Shown here one piece after another: positions 1 through 9,006 of a DNA stretch of 64,000 bases. Position 1 is the first letter of the stretch, and each line of letters starts with the position of its first letter. Source of the DNA: Bacillus safensis FO-36b (GTDB taxonomy: Bacteria > Bacillota > Bacilli > Bacillales > Bacillaceae); NCBI RefSeq assembly GCF_000691165.1, contig NZ_ASJD01000011.1:1-64000 (forward strand), read 5' to 3'. Position numbers and translations under genes: made by a program. Below the pieces are notes generated by a model that had not been told where the DNA came from, did no database searches, and was given only the letters and a program-made list of their open reading frames with translations.

Positions 1-1
1 G

Positions 2-1290
2 CCGACAACAAAAACAGAAATCTATCCGCGTGATCCAAAGCTTGAATCAGAAAAATCAGCGGTTTTGCAGAAAAAAGCAGAAGGTAACAAAGATGAGAAA
101 CACCCAGAAGTAGGCGATACCCTGCTTTATACAATTAAAACAAAAAACACGGTAGAAGACAGTCTTGTTGAAAATCTAGTGATTTCAGATCAATTACCAA
201 AAGGGTTGAAGTATGTCACCGGGTCCCTTCAAATTGATGGGGAATCTGTCACAGATGTGAAAGACGACGATAGCGGTGACTACACAGATGGAAAGGTTAC
301 AGGTTCTTTTGGTGATGTGAAGGACACGGACTGGCATACAGTGACGTTTGAAGTGACAGTTGAAAAGGGACAGGCTGGTCAAGACATTCAAAACACAGCT
401 GAAGTAACTGGCGAAAACACGCCGCCAGATGATCCAACAACGAAAACAGAAATTTATCCTCGTGAACCAAAACTAGCATCTGAAAAGGCTGCAAGTATTC
501 AGAAAAAGGCAGAAGGCAACAAAGATAAAAAGACACCACAGGTAGGCGATACCCTTCTTTATACAATCAAAACAAAGAATCTTGAAGAAGACAGCATCGT
601 CAACAATCTCGTGATTTCTGATGAACTGCCAGAAGGTCTTCAATATGTCGAAGGTTCACTAAAAGTAGATGGTCAAGCCGTCACAGATGCAAAAGATGAT
701 GACAACGGAGACTACACAAAAGGTACAGTCACCGCTCAATTCGGCGATATCAAAGAGACCGACTGGCATACAGTGCCCTTTGAAGCGAAGATTGCTAAAG
801 GCCAATCAGGTAAAAGCATTCAAAACACAGCAAAAGTAACAGGCGATAATACACCGCCAGACGAACCAACAACCGAAACAAACATTGATCCAAGAGATCC
901 AAAGCTTGAATCAGAAAAAACATCAGAAATCTCTCAAAAAGCAGAAGGCAATACCGATGAAAAAGAAGTACAAGTAGGCGACACCCTTCTTTACACGATC
1001 AAAACAAAAAACACGGTAGAAGACAGTGTCATCAAAGACTTAGTGATCGCAGATAAACTGCCAGAAGGTCTTGAATATGTCGAAGGGTCGTTAAAAGTAG
1101 ATGGACAAGCTGCCACAGATGCAAAAGATGACGATAACGGAGATTACACAAAAGGCACAGTCACCGGTCAATTTGGCGATATCAAAGATACCGACTGGCA
1201 TACAGTGACCTTTGAAGCGAAGGCTGCCAAAGGATCTGAAGGGAAAACCATTCAAAATATCGGAGTCGTGAAGGGTGAGAATGTAGATGA
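2..1290 (+). repeat. Tandem 432-bp coding repeat (about three copies)
   Basis: The string GTAGGCGA(T/C)ACCCT begins at 110, 542 and 974, giving an exact 432-bp (144-codon) period. The repeats encode the DUF11 domains of the surface protein. Copies differ mainly at third positions and in the linker, so they are old or diverging duplications rather than a fresh expansion. More copies probably lie upstream of the window. Confidence 0.9.
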
Positions 1291-1507
1291 GCCAGACAAA
1301 CCTGAAAACTCAACGACAGTAGAACCACCAAACGTGCCAGAAGTCCCAGCAAATCCAGATCAACCTTCTGAGCCACAACAGGATACACCTGGTCATCATC
1401 TTCCGAATACTGCAACAGCAATGTACAACCTTTTACTAGCAGGATTTGCCCTTGTATTAATAGGTGCATCCCTTATTGTATGGAAAAGAAGAAAAAGAAA
1501 CGGATAA
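2..1507 (+). CDS. LPXTG-type cell-wall-anchored DUF11-repeat surface protein (5' truncated by window edge)
   Basis: The reading frame is open from base 2, so the N-terminus lies outside the window. The visible 501 residues hold three successive domains of the DUF11 (PF01345) adhesin/stalk type, each recognisable by a GDTLLYTIKTKN strand near residues 36, 180 and 324 and a later Asp-rich DDD(S/N)GDY loop. The C-terminus is a classical sorting signal: a Pro-rich spacer, LPNTA near residue 466, a hydrophobic helix of about 20 residues and a KRRKR tail. The sortase gene follows 6 bp downstream. Family knowledge says DUF11 arrays form extended surface stalks, often with internal isopeptide bonds; ligand and role are unknown here. 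The pentapeptide LPNTA resembles the LPDTS/A substrates of B. subtilis YhcS. Family assignment is firm; function is not. Confidence 0.9.
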   Translation, partial: PTTKTEIYPRDPKLESEKSAVLQKKAEGNKDEKHPEVGDTLLYTIKTKNTVEDSLVENLVISDQLPKGLKYVTGSLQIDGESVTDVKDDDSGDYTDGKVTGSFGDVKDTDWHTVTFEVTVEKGQAGQDIQNTAEVTGENTPPDDPTTKTEIYPREPKLASEKAASIQKKAEGNKDKKTPQVGDTLLYTIKTKNLEEDSIVNNLVISDELPEGLQYVEGSLKVDGQAVTDAKDDDNGDYTKGTVTAQFGDIKETDWHTVPFEAKIAKGQSGKSIQNTAKVTGDNTPPDEPTTETNIDPRDPKLESEKTSEISQKAEGNTDEKEVQVGDTLLYTIKTKNTVEDSVIKDLVIADKLPEGLEYVEGSLKVDGQAATDAKDDDNGDYTKGTVTGQFGDIKDTDWHTVTFEAKAAKGSEGKTIQNIGVVKGENVDEPDKPENSTTVEPPNVPEVPANPDQPSEPQQDTPGHHLPNTATAMYNLLLAGFALVLIGASLIVWKRRKRNG

Positions 1508-1513
1508 TCGTCC

Positions 1514-2074
1514 ATGGTTCAAAAAATCATCTCAACTCTATTGATTACAGCAGGTATTTGTCTTGTGATCATAGGATATATAAGGATCGTTGATGGACAA
1601 AGGCAAGTAGATCAATCTTTCCAGTCTGCACAAGCAGCCATTCAGCAAAAGGGGGAAACGGATTCCCCTTTTGTTCCAAAGGCTGGTGAAACCATTGGAC
1701 TCTTACACATTCCAAAGTTAAACGCTGAGTTACCAATTGTAGAAGGAACAGAAGCAGAGGACTTGGCAAAGGGTGTTGGTCATTATCATGAGAGCAATTT
1801 ACCAAATGAACAGGGACAAATCGTTTTATCTGGGCATCGTGATACTGTGTTTAGACGAACAGGAGAACTTGTGAAAGGGGATCAACTCGTCATTGAGCTT
1901 TCATACGGTCGGTTTACCTATGAAATTGAGAAAACAAAGATTGTAAAAAAAGATGATCAAAGTATTATTACACTACAACAGGAAAAGGAAGAACTTGTCC
2001 TGACAACATGCTATCCTTTTTCTTTCATTGGTCCTGCACCAAACAGATATATCATATATGGAAAGCGTGTTTAA
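1514..2074 (+). CDS. Class D sortase
   Basis: A membrane-bound transpeptidase that cleaves sorting signals and attaches proteins to the wall peptide. The 186-residue protein has an N-terminal signal-anchor (about residues 5-24), then a sortase barrel with the catalytic triad visible: His108 in SGHRDT, Cys166 in LTTCYPF and Arg178 in APNRY. Size and the TLTTC-like motif fit the class D / YhcS group. It lies 6 bp after the stop of an LPNTA-bearing protein, so this is very probably the dedicated sortase-substrate pair, cotranscribed. The ATG at 1514 has only a weak ribosome-binding site (GGATAA), which suggests translational coupling to the upstream gene. Confidence 0.93.
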   Translation: MVQKIISTLLITAGICLVIIGYIRIVDGQRQVDQSFQSAQAAIQQKGETDSPFVPKAGETIGLLHIPKLNAELPIVEGTEAEDLAKGVGHYHESNLPNEQGQIVLSGHRDTVFRRTGELVKGDQLVIELSYGRFTYEIEKTKIVKKDDQSIITLQQEKEELVLTTCYPFSFIGPAPNRYIIYGKRV

Positions 2075-2180
2075 CCACTGGATCAGCCTGCAACTTATCC
2101 TTTCACTAACCGATTAAAGTACTTCATTCCTTGATAAAGAGGGAATTGCCTATATCTAGAGATGCAGGAGGGGGGTCAAT

Positions 2181-2465
2181 TTGTTAAATCAAGACTATGT
2201 AAGATATATAGATAACTTTGGAAGAATTGTTCTTCCGACAGATATAAGAAAACGGCTAAAAATTCTTCCGCAAGATTTTATGGAGATTTATCGAGAAGAA
2301 GACCAAATTGTGATGAAGCCATATTGGCAGGACAAACCTTGTATCGTCACAGGGGAAGTGACAAACTCCAATAAGGTGCTATCCGGCGGGGTGGTCATCA
2401 GTCCAGAGGGAGCGAGACTGCTCCTGCAGGATTTACTGGCGCTTCGCCTGCAAAAAGAGATATAA
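2181..2465 (+). CDS. AbrB/Abh-family transition-state DNA-binding protein
   Basis: A 94-residue protein with an N-terminal SpoVT/AbrB swapped-hairpin domain (GRIVLPTDIRKRL near residues 14-26) and a C-terminal half with TGEVTNSNK and SPEGARLLL motifs typical of AbrB, Abh and SpoVT. Such proteins dimerise or tetramerise and bind AT-rich promoters. The start is TTG at 2181, chosen because AGGAGGGGGG lies immediately upstream. It follows the sortase gene by about 100 bp on the same strand and ends at a strong terminator. The N-terminal half is divergent from AbrB itself, so I read it as an additional paralogue; targets are unknown, though control of the adjacent sortase/adhesin locus is plausible. 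Confidence 0.88.
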   Translation: MLNQDYVRYIDNFGRIVLPTDIRKRLKILPQDFMEIYREEDQIVMKPYWQDKPCIVTGEVTNSNKVLSGGVVISPEGARLLLQDLLALRLQKEI

Positions 2466-2470
2466 AAAAA

Positions 2471-2503
2471 GGCTGTCCTCACCACGTGAGAACAGCCTTT
2501 TTT
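2471..2503. terminator. Bidirectional rho-independent terminator
   Basis: A 12-bp stem (GGCTGTCCTCAC / GTGAGAACAGCC, one mismatch) with a 3-nt loop, T-run on the plus side and A-run on the left. It lies between the convergent AbrB-like gene and tcyC. Confidence 0.9.
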
Positions 2504-2505
2504 CA

Positions 2506-3249
2506 TCATACTGGATTCAAAATCCGGTTTAAGAATTGTTTTGTTCGTTCTTCCTTTGGTCGTTTGAAGATTTCCTCTGGAGGACCTTGTTCGACGATGA
2601 CGCCGCCATCAATAAAAATCACTTCGTCTGCTACTTCTTGGGCAAACTTGATTTCATGTGTGACAACCGCCATGGTCCAGCCTTCCTTCGCTAGATCCTT
2701 CATGACCTTTAAGACTTCTCCGACAAGCTCAGGGTCAAGCGCAGAGGTAGGTTCATCAAAAAGCATGAGCTCTGGCTGAATGGCAAGTGCACGGGCAATC
2801 CCGACACGCTGCTTTTGACCGCCTGAGAGCTGGAATGGATACAGATCCTTTTTATCTTCCAGACCGACCTTTTGCAAGAGCTGAATGGCTTCTTTTCGAA
2901 CCGTTTCCTTTGGACGGCGCTGCACTTGGACAGGGCCTTCCATCACATTTTCAAGCACTGTACGGTGAGGAAACAGGTGATAATCCTGAAACACCATTCC
3001 TGATTTCCGGCGTAGCTTCAGCAGATCAGCTGATTTATTTTTTTTCGAAAAATCAATCGAGAAATCATCGAAGGTAAAGGAGCCGCCATTTGGTATTTCA
3101 AGTGCATTTAAACAGCGAAGCATCGTTGTTTTTCCTGAACCAGATGGACCGAGGATGGCCACAACCTGCCCTTTGTTGATCGAAAAATCAATCGACTTTA
3201 AAATCTCATTTTCACCAAAGGATTTCTTTAAGCCTTTGACTGTTAGCAT
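2506..3249 (-). CDS. tcyC: L-cystine ABC transporter ATP-binding protein TcyC
   Basis: The cytoplasmic ATPase of a polar amino acid importer. All ABC hallmarks are present in 247 residues: Walker A GPSGSGKT near residue 34, Q-loop, signature LSGGQKQRV, Walker B LMLFDEP and the switch His in VTHE. The start ATG at 3249 has a good site (GGAGG, spacing 7). It is the third gene of a minus-strand operon tcyA-tcyB-tcyC, 12 bp after tcyB. Cystine specificity is inferred from the binding protein in the same operon, which matches B. subtilis TcyA. It ends at a bidirectional terminator. Confidence 0.93.
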   Translation of the reverse strand: MLTVKGLKKSFGENEILKSIDFSINKGQVVAILGPSGSGKTTMLRCLNALEIPNGGSFTFDDFSIDFSKKNKSADLLKLRRKSGMVFQDYHLFPHRTVLENVMEGPVQVQRRPKETVRKEAIQLLQKVGLEDKKDLYPFQLSGGQKQRVGIARALAIQPELMLFDEPTSALDPELVGEVLKVMKDLAKEGWTMAVVTHEIKFAQEVADEVIFIDGGVIVEQGPPEEIFKRPKEERTKQFLNRILNPV

Positions 3250-3261
3250 GTCGTTCCCTCC

Positions 3262-3954
3262 TTACCTTGCGACATATCGATCAAGTCGTTTTTCAATTTG
3301 ATGCTGAACGAGCGATAGAATGAAGCAGAATACCCAATAGATGAGGGCTGCTTCCATATAAATAAACAAGATCTGATCCAAGTTCGCCGCAGCAATCTCC
3401 TGTGATTTACGGAACATCTCTGCCACGAGAATTTGGGAGGCAAGGGATGTATCCTTCACCAAACTAATAAATGAATTAGAGAGCGGTGGAATCGATACAC
3501 GCACAGCCTGCGGTAAAATCACGCGGACGAGCGTTTTGCGATGTGTCATCCCAATGGAATAACCTGCTTCCCATTGCCCTTTTGGAACAGACAGGACGGA
3601 TGCACGGATAATTTCCGACGCATACGCACCTACGTTTAATGAAAAAGCAATAATGGCACTTGGATATGGATCCAGTGTGATATTAAATGTCGGAAAGAAA
3701 TAGAAAATAATAAACAATTGCACAAAAAGCGGCGTTCCGCGAACGGCCGACACATAGATGGAGAAAATCCATCTGAGGGCTTTCATTTTAGACATTCTAG
3801 CAAGAGCTGTCACAAGCGCGATAAAAATACCAATAATAAAGGCAATGATGGCGAGGGGAATTGTATAATAAATCCCCTGCATCACCATTGGCCAAAAAGA
3901 TTGCTGAAGAAGATCCCAAGGAATGACGACTCCTAGGATGTTATTTTGTAACAT
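3262..3954 (-). CDS. tcyB: L-cystine ABC transporter permease TcyB
   Basis: The inner-membrane permease of the His/Glu/Gln/Arg/cystine family, about 230 residues with five or so hydrophobic segments and the EAA-type loop near residues 130-165 (GQWEAGYSIGMTHRKTL...ILPQA) that docks on the ATPase. The reading frame overlaps the 3' end of tcyA. I chose ATG at 3954 over TTG at 3963 because GGTG lies just upstream in the tcyA tail; either start keeps an overlap of 14-23 bp and implies translational coupling. Confidence 0.9.
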   Translation of the reverse strand: MLQNNILGVVIPWDLLQQSFWPMVMQGIYYTIPLAIIAFIIGIFIALVTALARMSKMKALRWIFSIYVSAVRGTPLFVQLFIIFYFFPTFNITLDPYPSAIIAFSLNVGAYASEIIRASVLSVPKGQWEAGYSIGMTHRKTLVRVILPQAVRVSIPPLSNSFISLVKDTSLASQILVAEMFRKSQEIAAANLDQILFIYMEAALIYWVFCFILSLVQHQIEKRLDRYVAR

Positions 3955-4756
3955 CTTCACCAAACCATTTCTTAGAAATCTTAGCGAGTGTACCGTCTTT
4001 TTTCATTTCTTTTAATGCGCCATTCACTTTGTCAACGACTTCGCCGCTGCCTTTTCTGAATGCGAAATACGTTTCTTGAGGATCTCCTGTTTCAAATGCA
4101 ACTTTTAGGTTTTTGTTACCGCTTGTTTTCAAGTAATTCAATACAGCCAATTTGTCATTGAACGTCAGATCAGCACGTCCTTGCTGAATCAATTGAATGG
4201 ATTGTGCAAGACCTTCAACGCCTTCAATCTTAGCGCCAGCATCTGTTGCTAGTTTATTGTAGTTACTTGTTAATGATTGTGCTGCTTTTTTGCCTTTCAC
4301 ATCAGATAGTTTCTTGATGTCGTTGTTATCTGATTTTGTCACAACAATAGCTTGAGATGTCGTATATTTATCAGAGAAATCGTATTGATTTTCACGTCCA
4401 GTTTTCCCAACTTGGTTCGCTACCACGTCAAAACGTTTTGCATTCAGTCCAGCAAACATACTGTCCCATTGTGTTTCTTTGAATTCAGGTTTTAAGTCAA
4501 GACGTTTTGCTACTTCTGTGATGACTTCTACATCATAGCCAGTTAATTTATCTGTCTTTTTGTCATGGAAGGTGAAAGGAGCATAAGTACCCTCTGTTCC
4601 GATGGTTAATACACCTTTATCCTGAATGGATTTCCAAAGGTCTCCTGATTCCTTAGACCCAGATTGTTTATTCGCGTTGTCGCTTGCACCAGATCCACAT
4701 GCCGTGATCAATGCAACACAAACGCCTAAAATAATGGCAAAGAACATTTTTTTCAT
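3941..4756 (-). CDS. tcyA: L-cystine-binding lipoprotein TcyA
   Basis: The extracellular solute-binding protein (SBP_bac_3 family) that hands cystine to TcyB/TcyC. The N-terminus is a lipoprotein signal with lipobox ITAC, Cys20 being the predicted lipidated residue. The mature part has the family motifs GTEGTYAPF, GYDVEV and RFDVVANQVGKT, which agree with B. subtilis TcyA (YckK) as I remember it. I chose ATG at 4756, because the alternative GTG at 4768 would lie inside the Shine-Dalgarno AGTGGGGA. It is the first gene of the operon; the upstream 300 bp hold its promoter. Confidence 0.93.
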   Translation of the reverse strand: MKKMFFAIILGVCVALITACGSGASDNANKQSGSKESGDLWKSIQDKGVLTIGTEGTYAPFTFHDKKTDKLTGYDVEVITEVAKRLDLKPEFKETQWDSMFAGLNAKRFDVVANQVGKTGRENQYDFSDKYTTSQAIVVTKSDNNDIKKLSDVKGKKAAQSLTSNYNKLATDAGAKIEGVEGLAQSIQLIQQGRADLTFNDKLAVLNYLKTSGNKNLKVAFETGDPQETYFAFRKGSGEVVDKVNGALKEMKKDGTLAKISKKWFGEDVTK

Positions 4757-4858
4757 TTTATTCCCCACTTTTCTTGTTGGTATTTACAACATATGATCTT
4801 ACAGAGAAGCAACCTAAAAGTAAAGCATTTGAAACTAGCTTGAGCGAATCTCACCAAC

Positions 4859-4887
4859 TTTATGCCCTCAAACGGTCGAACGGACAA
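4859..4887 (-). promoter_or_regulatory. Candidate SigA promoter of tcyABC
   Basis: Read on the minus strand: TTGTCC, 17 nt, CATAAA. This lies about 100 bp upstream of the tcyA start codon. The rest of the gap 4757-5069 shows no further gene and no riboswitch or T-box landmarks. Confidence 0.4.
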
Positions 4888-5069
4888 ACGATAGAACTAT
4901 ACCCAAGTTAAAAGGTGAATAAAACCATACACAAGTTCAAGATGATTAAGATGATTTGATTGGTGGAACGTTAGATAAACGATTCGGGTAAAATATGCTA
5001 TGATCATCCCAACGAAATTTTCCAATCGATTCAATTGACTTCTAAGAAACAAAAGGGAAGTGTGAACAT

Positions 5070-5680
5070 TTGCATACATCGAAACAAAAACCTGTCATGA
5101 TCTTAATACACGAAATGGAATAAATGATCATATGAAGAGTATGATCCATTATTTCGACAAAGCTGGATTTGAGGTTTATTGTCCTCATTTATTGGGACCG
5201 GCGAAGCACTTCCCTTATGTCAGTGAAAATGAGGCTTACGACTACTTTATGAATAAAGTTGGTTTTGATAAGCCGGTAAAGAGTGTACTGAATCTGGCAA
5301 AAGAGTTAAAGACGAAGAATGCCGCGATAGATATATTTCTGCTAGGTTTTAGTGTGGGGGCAACAATTGCCTGGCGATGCAGCCAAAATGATCAGCTGTT
5401 TAGAGGAGTTATTGGATTTTATGGTTCAAGGATCAGAGATGACGTCGATCTTGCGCCCGCCTGCAAAACGCTGTTATTTTTCCCGGAGATCGAAGCATCC
5501 TTTCATCCCAGGGAGATTGCGAGTGTTTTGGAGAAAAAGAAAAAGCTTTGCGTGACAATAGTAGAGGGAGAGCATGGATTCGCCAATCCTTATTCTGCGG
5601 CTTTTCACGCTGAATCTAAAAATCGCTGCTTTCAGGAAATAGATGAATTTATCAAAGTGTGTTTGCTAAAAGCAGAATGA
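5070..5680 (+). pseudogene. Frameshifted dienelactone-hydrolase-family alpha/beta hydrolase
   Basis: The intact downstream frame (5132-5680, 182 residues) carries an alpha/beta hydrolase core with nucleophile elbow GFSVGA and a late GEHGF His motif, as in the dienelactone hydrolase family. It lacks the first strand. That strand is present upstream in another frame: TTG at 5070 (behind GGGAAGTG) encodes a KPVMILIHE stretch, then a stop at 5121. From base 5117 the downstream frame reads GINDH before its first Met. Family members have HE-(I/L)-(Y/F)-G here, so 4 bp (or 1 or 7) appear to have been lost between HE and G. Either the gene is inactivated or a shortened protein starts at 5132, where I see no ribosome-binding site. 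A sequencing error is the main alternative. Confidence 0.75.
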
Positions 5681-5994
5681 CTTGTGACAAAAGTGATCAT
5701 AAGAACTGTCTAAAATGAGACTCGAAAAGAATGAAACGAAACCAGTGTGCAACGATAAAGTTTCATGCTGGTTTTTTTGTGCAATATTTTAGATATATGG
5801 CATCCTATCAAATGGTTTGATCCACCACATAGTTGTGCGAACATTACTAAAATAAAGACTTTGAGACAGTGACCATAGAAGGAAGCATATTTATTATAAA
5901 AGATGTATAATTAGTAGGTTGTTTTGAAAATGGAATGAATCACATGGAGACATGTTTTGATAACAGAGCATCTTAGAAGAAGGAGGGCATCATT
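5681..5994. other. Intergenic gap before the amino acid permease
   Basis: No gene is visible. The stretch contains a hairpin at 5739-5777 (listed separately), a perfect inverted repeat ATCAAA-TGG-TTTGAT at 5807-5821 that could be an operator, and a TATAAT at 5906-5911 without a convincing -35. I looked for a sigma-54 -24/-12 element, as known for B. subtilis rocE, and did not find one. Confidence 0.5.
5739..5777 (+). terminator. Probable terminator after the hydrolase
   Basis: A stem AAACCAG / CTGGTTT around a 22-nt loop, followed by a seven-T run. The short stem makes it moderate only. Confidence 0.55.
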
Positions 5995-7428
5995 GTGGAT
6001 GTTGGACAAAATCAGCCTGAACAATTGAAAAGGGCGATGACCTCCCGCCATTTATTTATGATTTCACTTGGCGGTGTCATTGGGACAGGCTTTTTCTTAG
6101 GAACGGGCTATACGATTGGACAAGCAGGACCGGTCGGAGCCGTTCTTTCATATATTGTGGGCGGATTGATCATGTATTTAACCATGCTGTGTCTTGGGGA
6201 GCTGTCTGTTGCACTTCCTGTGTCGGGGTCGTTTCATACGTATGCGACGAAATTTGTCAGCCCGGCAGCGGGTTTTGCTGTCGGCTGGATTTATTGGCTC
6301 GGCTGGGCAGCAACGGTTGCCCTTGAGTTCTTATCAGCAGGGCAGCTGATGAGGCGCTGGCTCCCGCAAGTGGATGTGTGGATTTGGTGTCTCGTATTCG
6401 GACTCTGTCTTTTCTTATTAAATGCCCGGTCAGCGAAAGCGTTCGGGGAGTCGGAATTTTTCTTTTCTACCATTAAGATTATTGCAATTTTACTCTTTAT
6501 TGGCGTAGGCGGAGCGGCGATGTTTGGGTTTATTGATACAACGAGCGGTGAACCCGCCCCTTACTTCAGCCATTTTGTGAATGACGGGCTGTTTCCAAAT
6601 GGCCTGCTTGCTGTTGTGGTTACGATGATCACAGTGAATTTTTCATTTCAAGGAACAGAGCTGATCGGGATTGCGGCAGGAGAAAGTGAAAACCCTGAGA
6701 AAACCGTTCCCCGTTCGATCCATCAGACCGTATGGCGTACACTTGTCTTTTTCGTCTTATCTATTTTTGTCTTAGCGGGTATGGTGCCTTGGAAGGAAGC
6801 TAGTGTGCTGCAAAGCCCATTTGTTACTGTGTTTGAGAGAACGGGCATTCCTTTTGCGGCAGACATCATGAACTTTGTCATTATCATTGCTTTATTATCT
6901 GTTGCGAACTCTGGCTTGTATGCATCAACAAGAATGCTGTATTCCTTATCGAAGGAAGGAATGGCAGGAAAAGCATTTAGACGCGTCAATCAGCGCGGTA
7001 TTCCGATGAATGCTTTACTGCTCACCTTCCTATTTACAGGGATTTCGCTGTTATCCGGCTTCTTTGCAGAGAAAACGGTATTTGCCTGGATCGTGTCCAT
7101 TGCCGGCATGAGTGCCCAGACAGGCTGGATCACGATTACATTATCGCAGCTGCTTTTCCGTAGAAAATACTTGAAAGCAGGCGGAAAGCTGGAAAACTTA
7201 AAATTTAAAACGCCTCTTTATCCGGTGCTCCCGATCATTGCAATTACACTGAATACCATCGTATTGGTCAGTCTTGCCTTTGATCAAGAGCAGCGCATCG
7301 GGCTATATGTCGGCGTACCGCTTATGATCATTGGATATGTTGTCTATCACCGCTATGTGAAAAAGCATCAGGCACAAAGTGAGCCGCTGAAGCTGCAAAT
7401 CAATGGAGATGACGAGATCCGGTTTTAA
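5995..7428 (+). CDS. APC-family amino acid permease, RocC/RocE type
   Basis: A 477-residue membrane protein with 12 predicted helices. It carries the amino-acid permease signature (SLGGVIGTGFFLGTGY near residues 25-40) and a conserved FQGTELIGIAAGES segment near residue 220. Sequence character throughout is closest to the arginine/ornithine permeases RocE/RocC of B. subtilis, so basic amino acids or an arginine-pathway substrate are likely, but the paralogues are hard to separate. The start is GTG at 5995, supported by AAGGAGGG eight bases upstream. It is monocistronic and ends at a strong bidirectional terminator shared with dtpT. Confidence 0.88.
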   Translation: MDVGQNQPEQLKRAMTSRHLFMISLGGVIGTGFFLGTGYTIGQAGPVGAVLSYIVGGLIMYLTMLCLGELSVALPVSGSFHTYATKFVSPAAGFAVGWIYWLGWAATVALEFLSAGQLMRRWLPQVDVWIWCLVFGLCLFLLNARSAKAFGESEFFFSTIKIIAILLFIGVGGAAMFGFIDTTSGEPAPYFSHFVNDGLFPNGLLAVVVTMITVNFSFQGTELIGIAAGESENPEKTVPRSIHQTVWRTLVFFVLSIFVLAGMVPWKEASVLQSPFVTVFERTGIPFAADIMNFVIIIALLSVANSGLYASTRMLYSLSKEGMAGKAFRRVNQRGIPMNALLLTFLFTGISLLSGFFAEKTVFAWIVSIAGMSAQTGWITITLSQLLFRRKYLKAGGKLENLKFKTPLYPVLPIIAITLNTIVLVSLAFDQEQRIGLYVGVPLMIIGYVVYHRYVKKHQAQSEPLKLQINGDDEIRF

Positions 7429-7434
7429 ACCATC

Positions 7435-7471
7435 AAAAAGAAGCCAACCCAATCGGGAGGCTTCTTTTTTT
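7435..7471. terminator. Bidirectional terminator between permease and dtpT
   Basis: Stem AAAAAGAAGCC / GGCTTCTTTTT with a 13-nt loop and T-runs on both strands. It serves the convergent genes on either side. Confidence 0.9.
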
Positions 7472-7474
7472 GAT

Positions 7475-8968
7475 TCAATGAACGCCTTTCATCGCTTTCT
7501 TAATCACTGGTGTCAGTAATAGCATCACACCGCATAAAACGATGGCAAGGAATCCGATGATACCGAAATAGACGGTTTCCGGCACTTTATCAAACAGTTT
7601 GACTACTTGCGCATTGATCGCCTGTGCCATTGCATTTGAAAGGAACCAAAGGCTCATCGTTTGCGCTGAGAAGGCAGCAGGGGCCAGCTTTGTTGTCGCT
7701 GACAGTCCAACTGGTGATAAGCAGAGCTCTCCGATCACGACGAGGAAGAAGCTCAGAACGAGCCATAATGGGCTCACAAGTGTGTTCGGACCGGACATGT
7801 ATGCAGGAATGATCATGATGATGAAGGATAACCCTGCAAACAAAAGACCGAGTGAGAATTTAATCGGGGTAGACGGCTGTTTCTTCCCAAGTCTGACCCA
7901 TAACCAAGCAAACACTGGGGACAGCAGCACAATAAAGATTGGGTTCAATGATTGGAACCATGAAGACGCTAGTGTCATCCCAAGGAAATTCAAGTTTGTT
8001 CGTTGATCTGCATATGTCGCTAAAATGTTTGAGCCCTGCTCTTGAATCGCCCAGAACATCACGGCAGCAAGGAACAATGGAATATAAGCGAGAACCCTGG
8101 ATTGCTCCACTGCGCTCGTCTTTTTACTGAAATACATGACAATGAAATAAACAATTGGAATGAGTACACCAAGGGCACTGACAAACCAAGTGAATAGATT
8201 AATTGTGAGTGCGCCTGTTTGAATGCCAATGACAGCAAAAATCGCAAGCAAAATCACAACCAATGAACCGTAAATTTTGAAGTTCTTACGTTCGGCAGCT
8301 GATAATGGATTGGTCACATAAGTGCCGGCAAGACCAAGGTTCGGTTTTTTTGTGACGACAAATGTAATGAGTCCAACAAGCATCCCAACGGCAGCGAGTG
8401 AGAACCCGAGGTGGAAATTCACTTTTTGACCGAGTGTTCCGACAATTAATGGGGAGATAAAGCCACCCATGTTGATCCCCATGTAGAAAATACTAAATCC
8501 AGAGTCCCTGCGCGGGTCTGTTTTTGTATACAGGTCGCCAACAATGTTTGAAACGTTTGGCTTGAGAAGACCTGTCCCGATAATAATCAGTCCCATACTA
8601 ATAAAGAGCGCTGTTGCTCCGCTTGGCAAAGCCAAAATCACGTGGCCAAGCATAATGAAAACTCCGCCATAAAAGACCGTACTGGATGATCCAAATACCC
8701 GGTCGGCGAGCCATCCGCCAATCACTCCTGACATATAGACAAGCGCACCGTAGACAGACATGATCGAATTGGCTGTCGTCTGATCAAAGCCTAGACCGCC
8801 TTTTGTCACCTCTGTGTACATATAATAAATAAGCAGTGCACGCATGCCATAATAGGAGAAACGCTCCCAAAATTCAGTGAAAAACAGGGTGTAAAGTCCT
8901 TTAGGATGTCCAAAAAACCCTTTTTGAGGAACACTTTTAACAATTTTATCGTGGTCAATTGTAGACAT
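7475..8968 (-). CDS. dtpT: Di-/tripeptide:proton symporter DtpT (POT/PTR2 family, YclF)
   Basis: A proton-coupled peptide transporter in the cytoplasmic membrane, 497 residues and about 14 helices. The POT signature EFWERFSYYGMRALL sits near residues 31-45, and the second PTR2 motif FSIFYMGINMGG near residue 155. Length matches B. subtilis YclF/DtpT. The ATG at 8968 follows AAAGGA with suitable spacing. It is transcribed alone from a near-consensus SigA promoter at 9007-9035. It imports short peptides as nitrogen source; no regulator is adjacent. Confidence 0.93.
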   Translation of the reverse strand: MSTIDHDKIVKSVPQKGFFGHPKGLYTLFFTEFWERFSYYGMRALLIYYMYTEVTKGGLGFDQTTANSIMSVYGALVYMSGVIGGWLADRVFGSSSTVFYGGVFIMLGHVILALPSGATALFISMGLIIIGTGLLKPNVSNIVGDLYTKTDPRRDSGFSIFYMGINMGGFISPLIVGTLGQKVNFHLGFSLAAVGMLVGLITFVVTKKPNLGLAGTYVTNPLSAAERKNFKIYGSLVVILLAIFAVIGIQTGALTINLFTWFVSALGVLIPIVYFIVMYFSKKTSAVEQSRVLAYIPLFLAAVMFWAIQEQGSNILATYADQRTNLNFLGMTLASSWFQSLNPIFIVLLSPVFAWLWVRLGKKQPSTPIKFSLGLLFAGLSFIIMIIPAYMSGPNTLVSPLWLVLSFFLVVIGELCLSPVGLSATTKLAPAAFSAQTMSLWFLSNAMAQAINAQVVKLFDKVPETVYFGIIGFLAIVLCGVMLLLTPVIKKAMKGVH

Positions 8969-9006
8969 GGCATAGATCCTTTCTTAAAAAAAGAGATATG
9001 AGAAAA

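Noticed and set aside
2..1290. Tandem repeats as a CRISPR or satellite array
   Set aside because: The 432-bp period is in frame and encodes DUF11 domains.
4757..5069. Riboswitch or T-box in the tcyABC leader
   Set aside because: No specifier-loop, T-box sequence or S-box core was found.
5690..5990. Sigma-54 promoter for the RocE-like permease
   Set aside because: Only TGGCAT near 5799 resembles a -24 element; the TTGC of the -12 is absent at the required distance.
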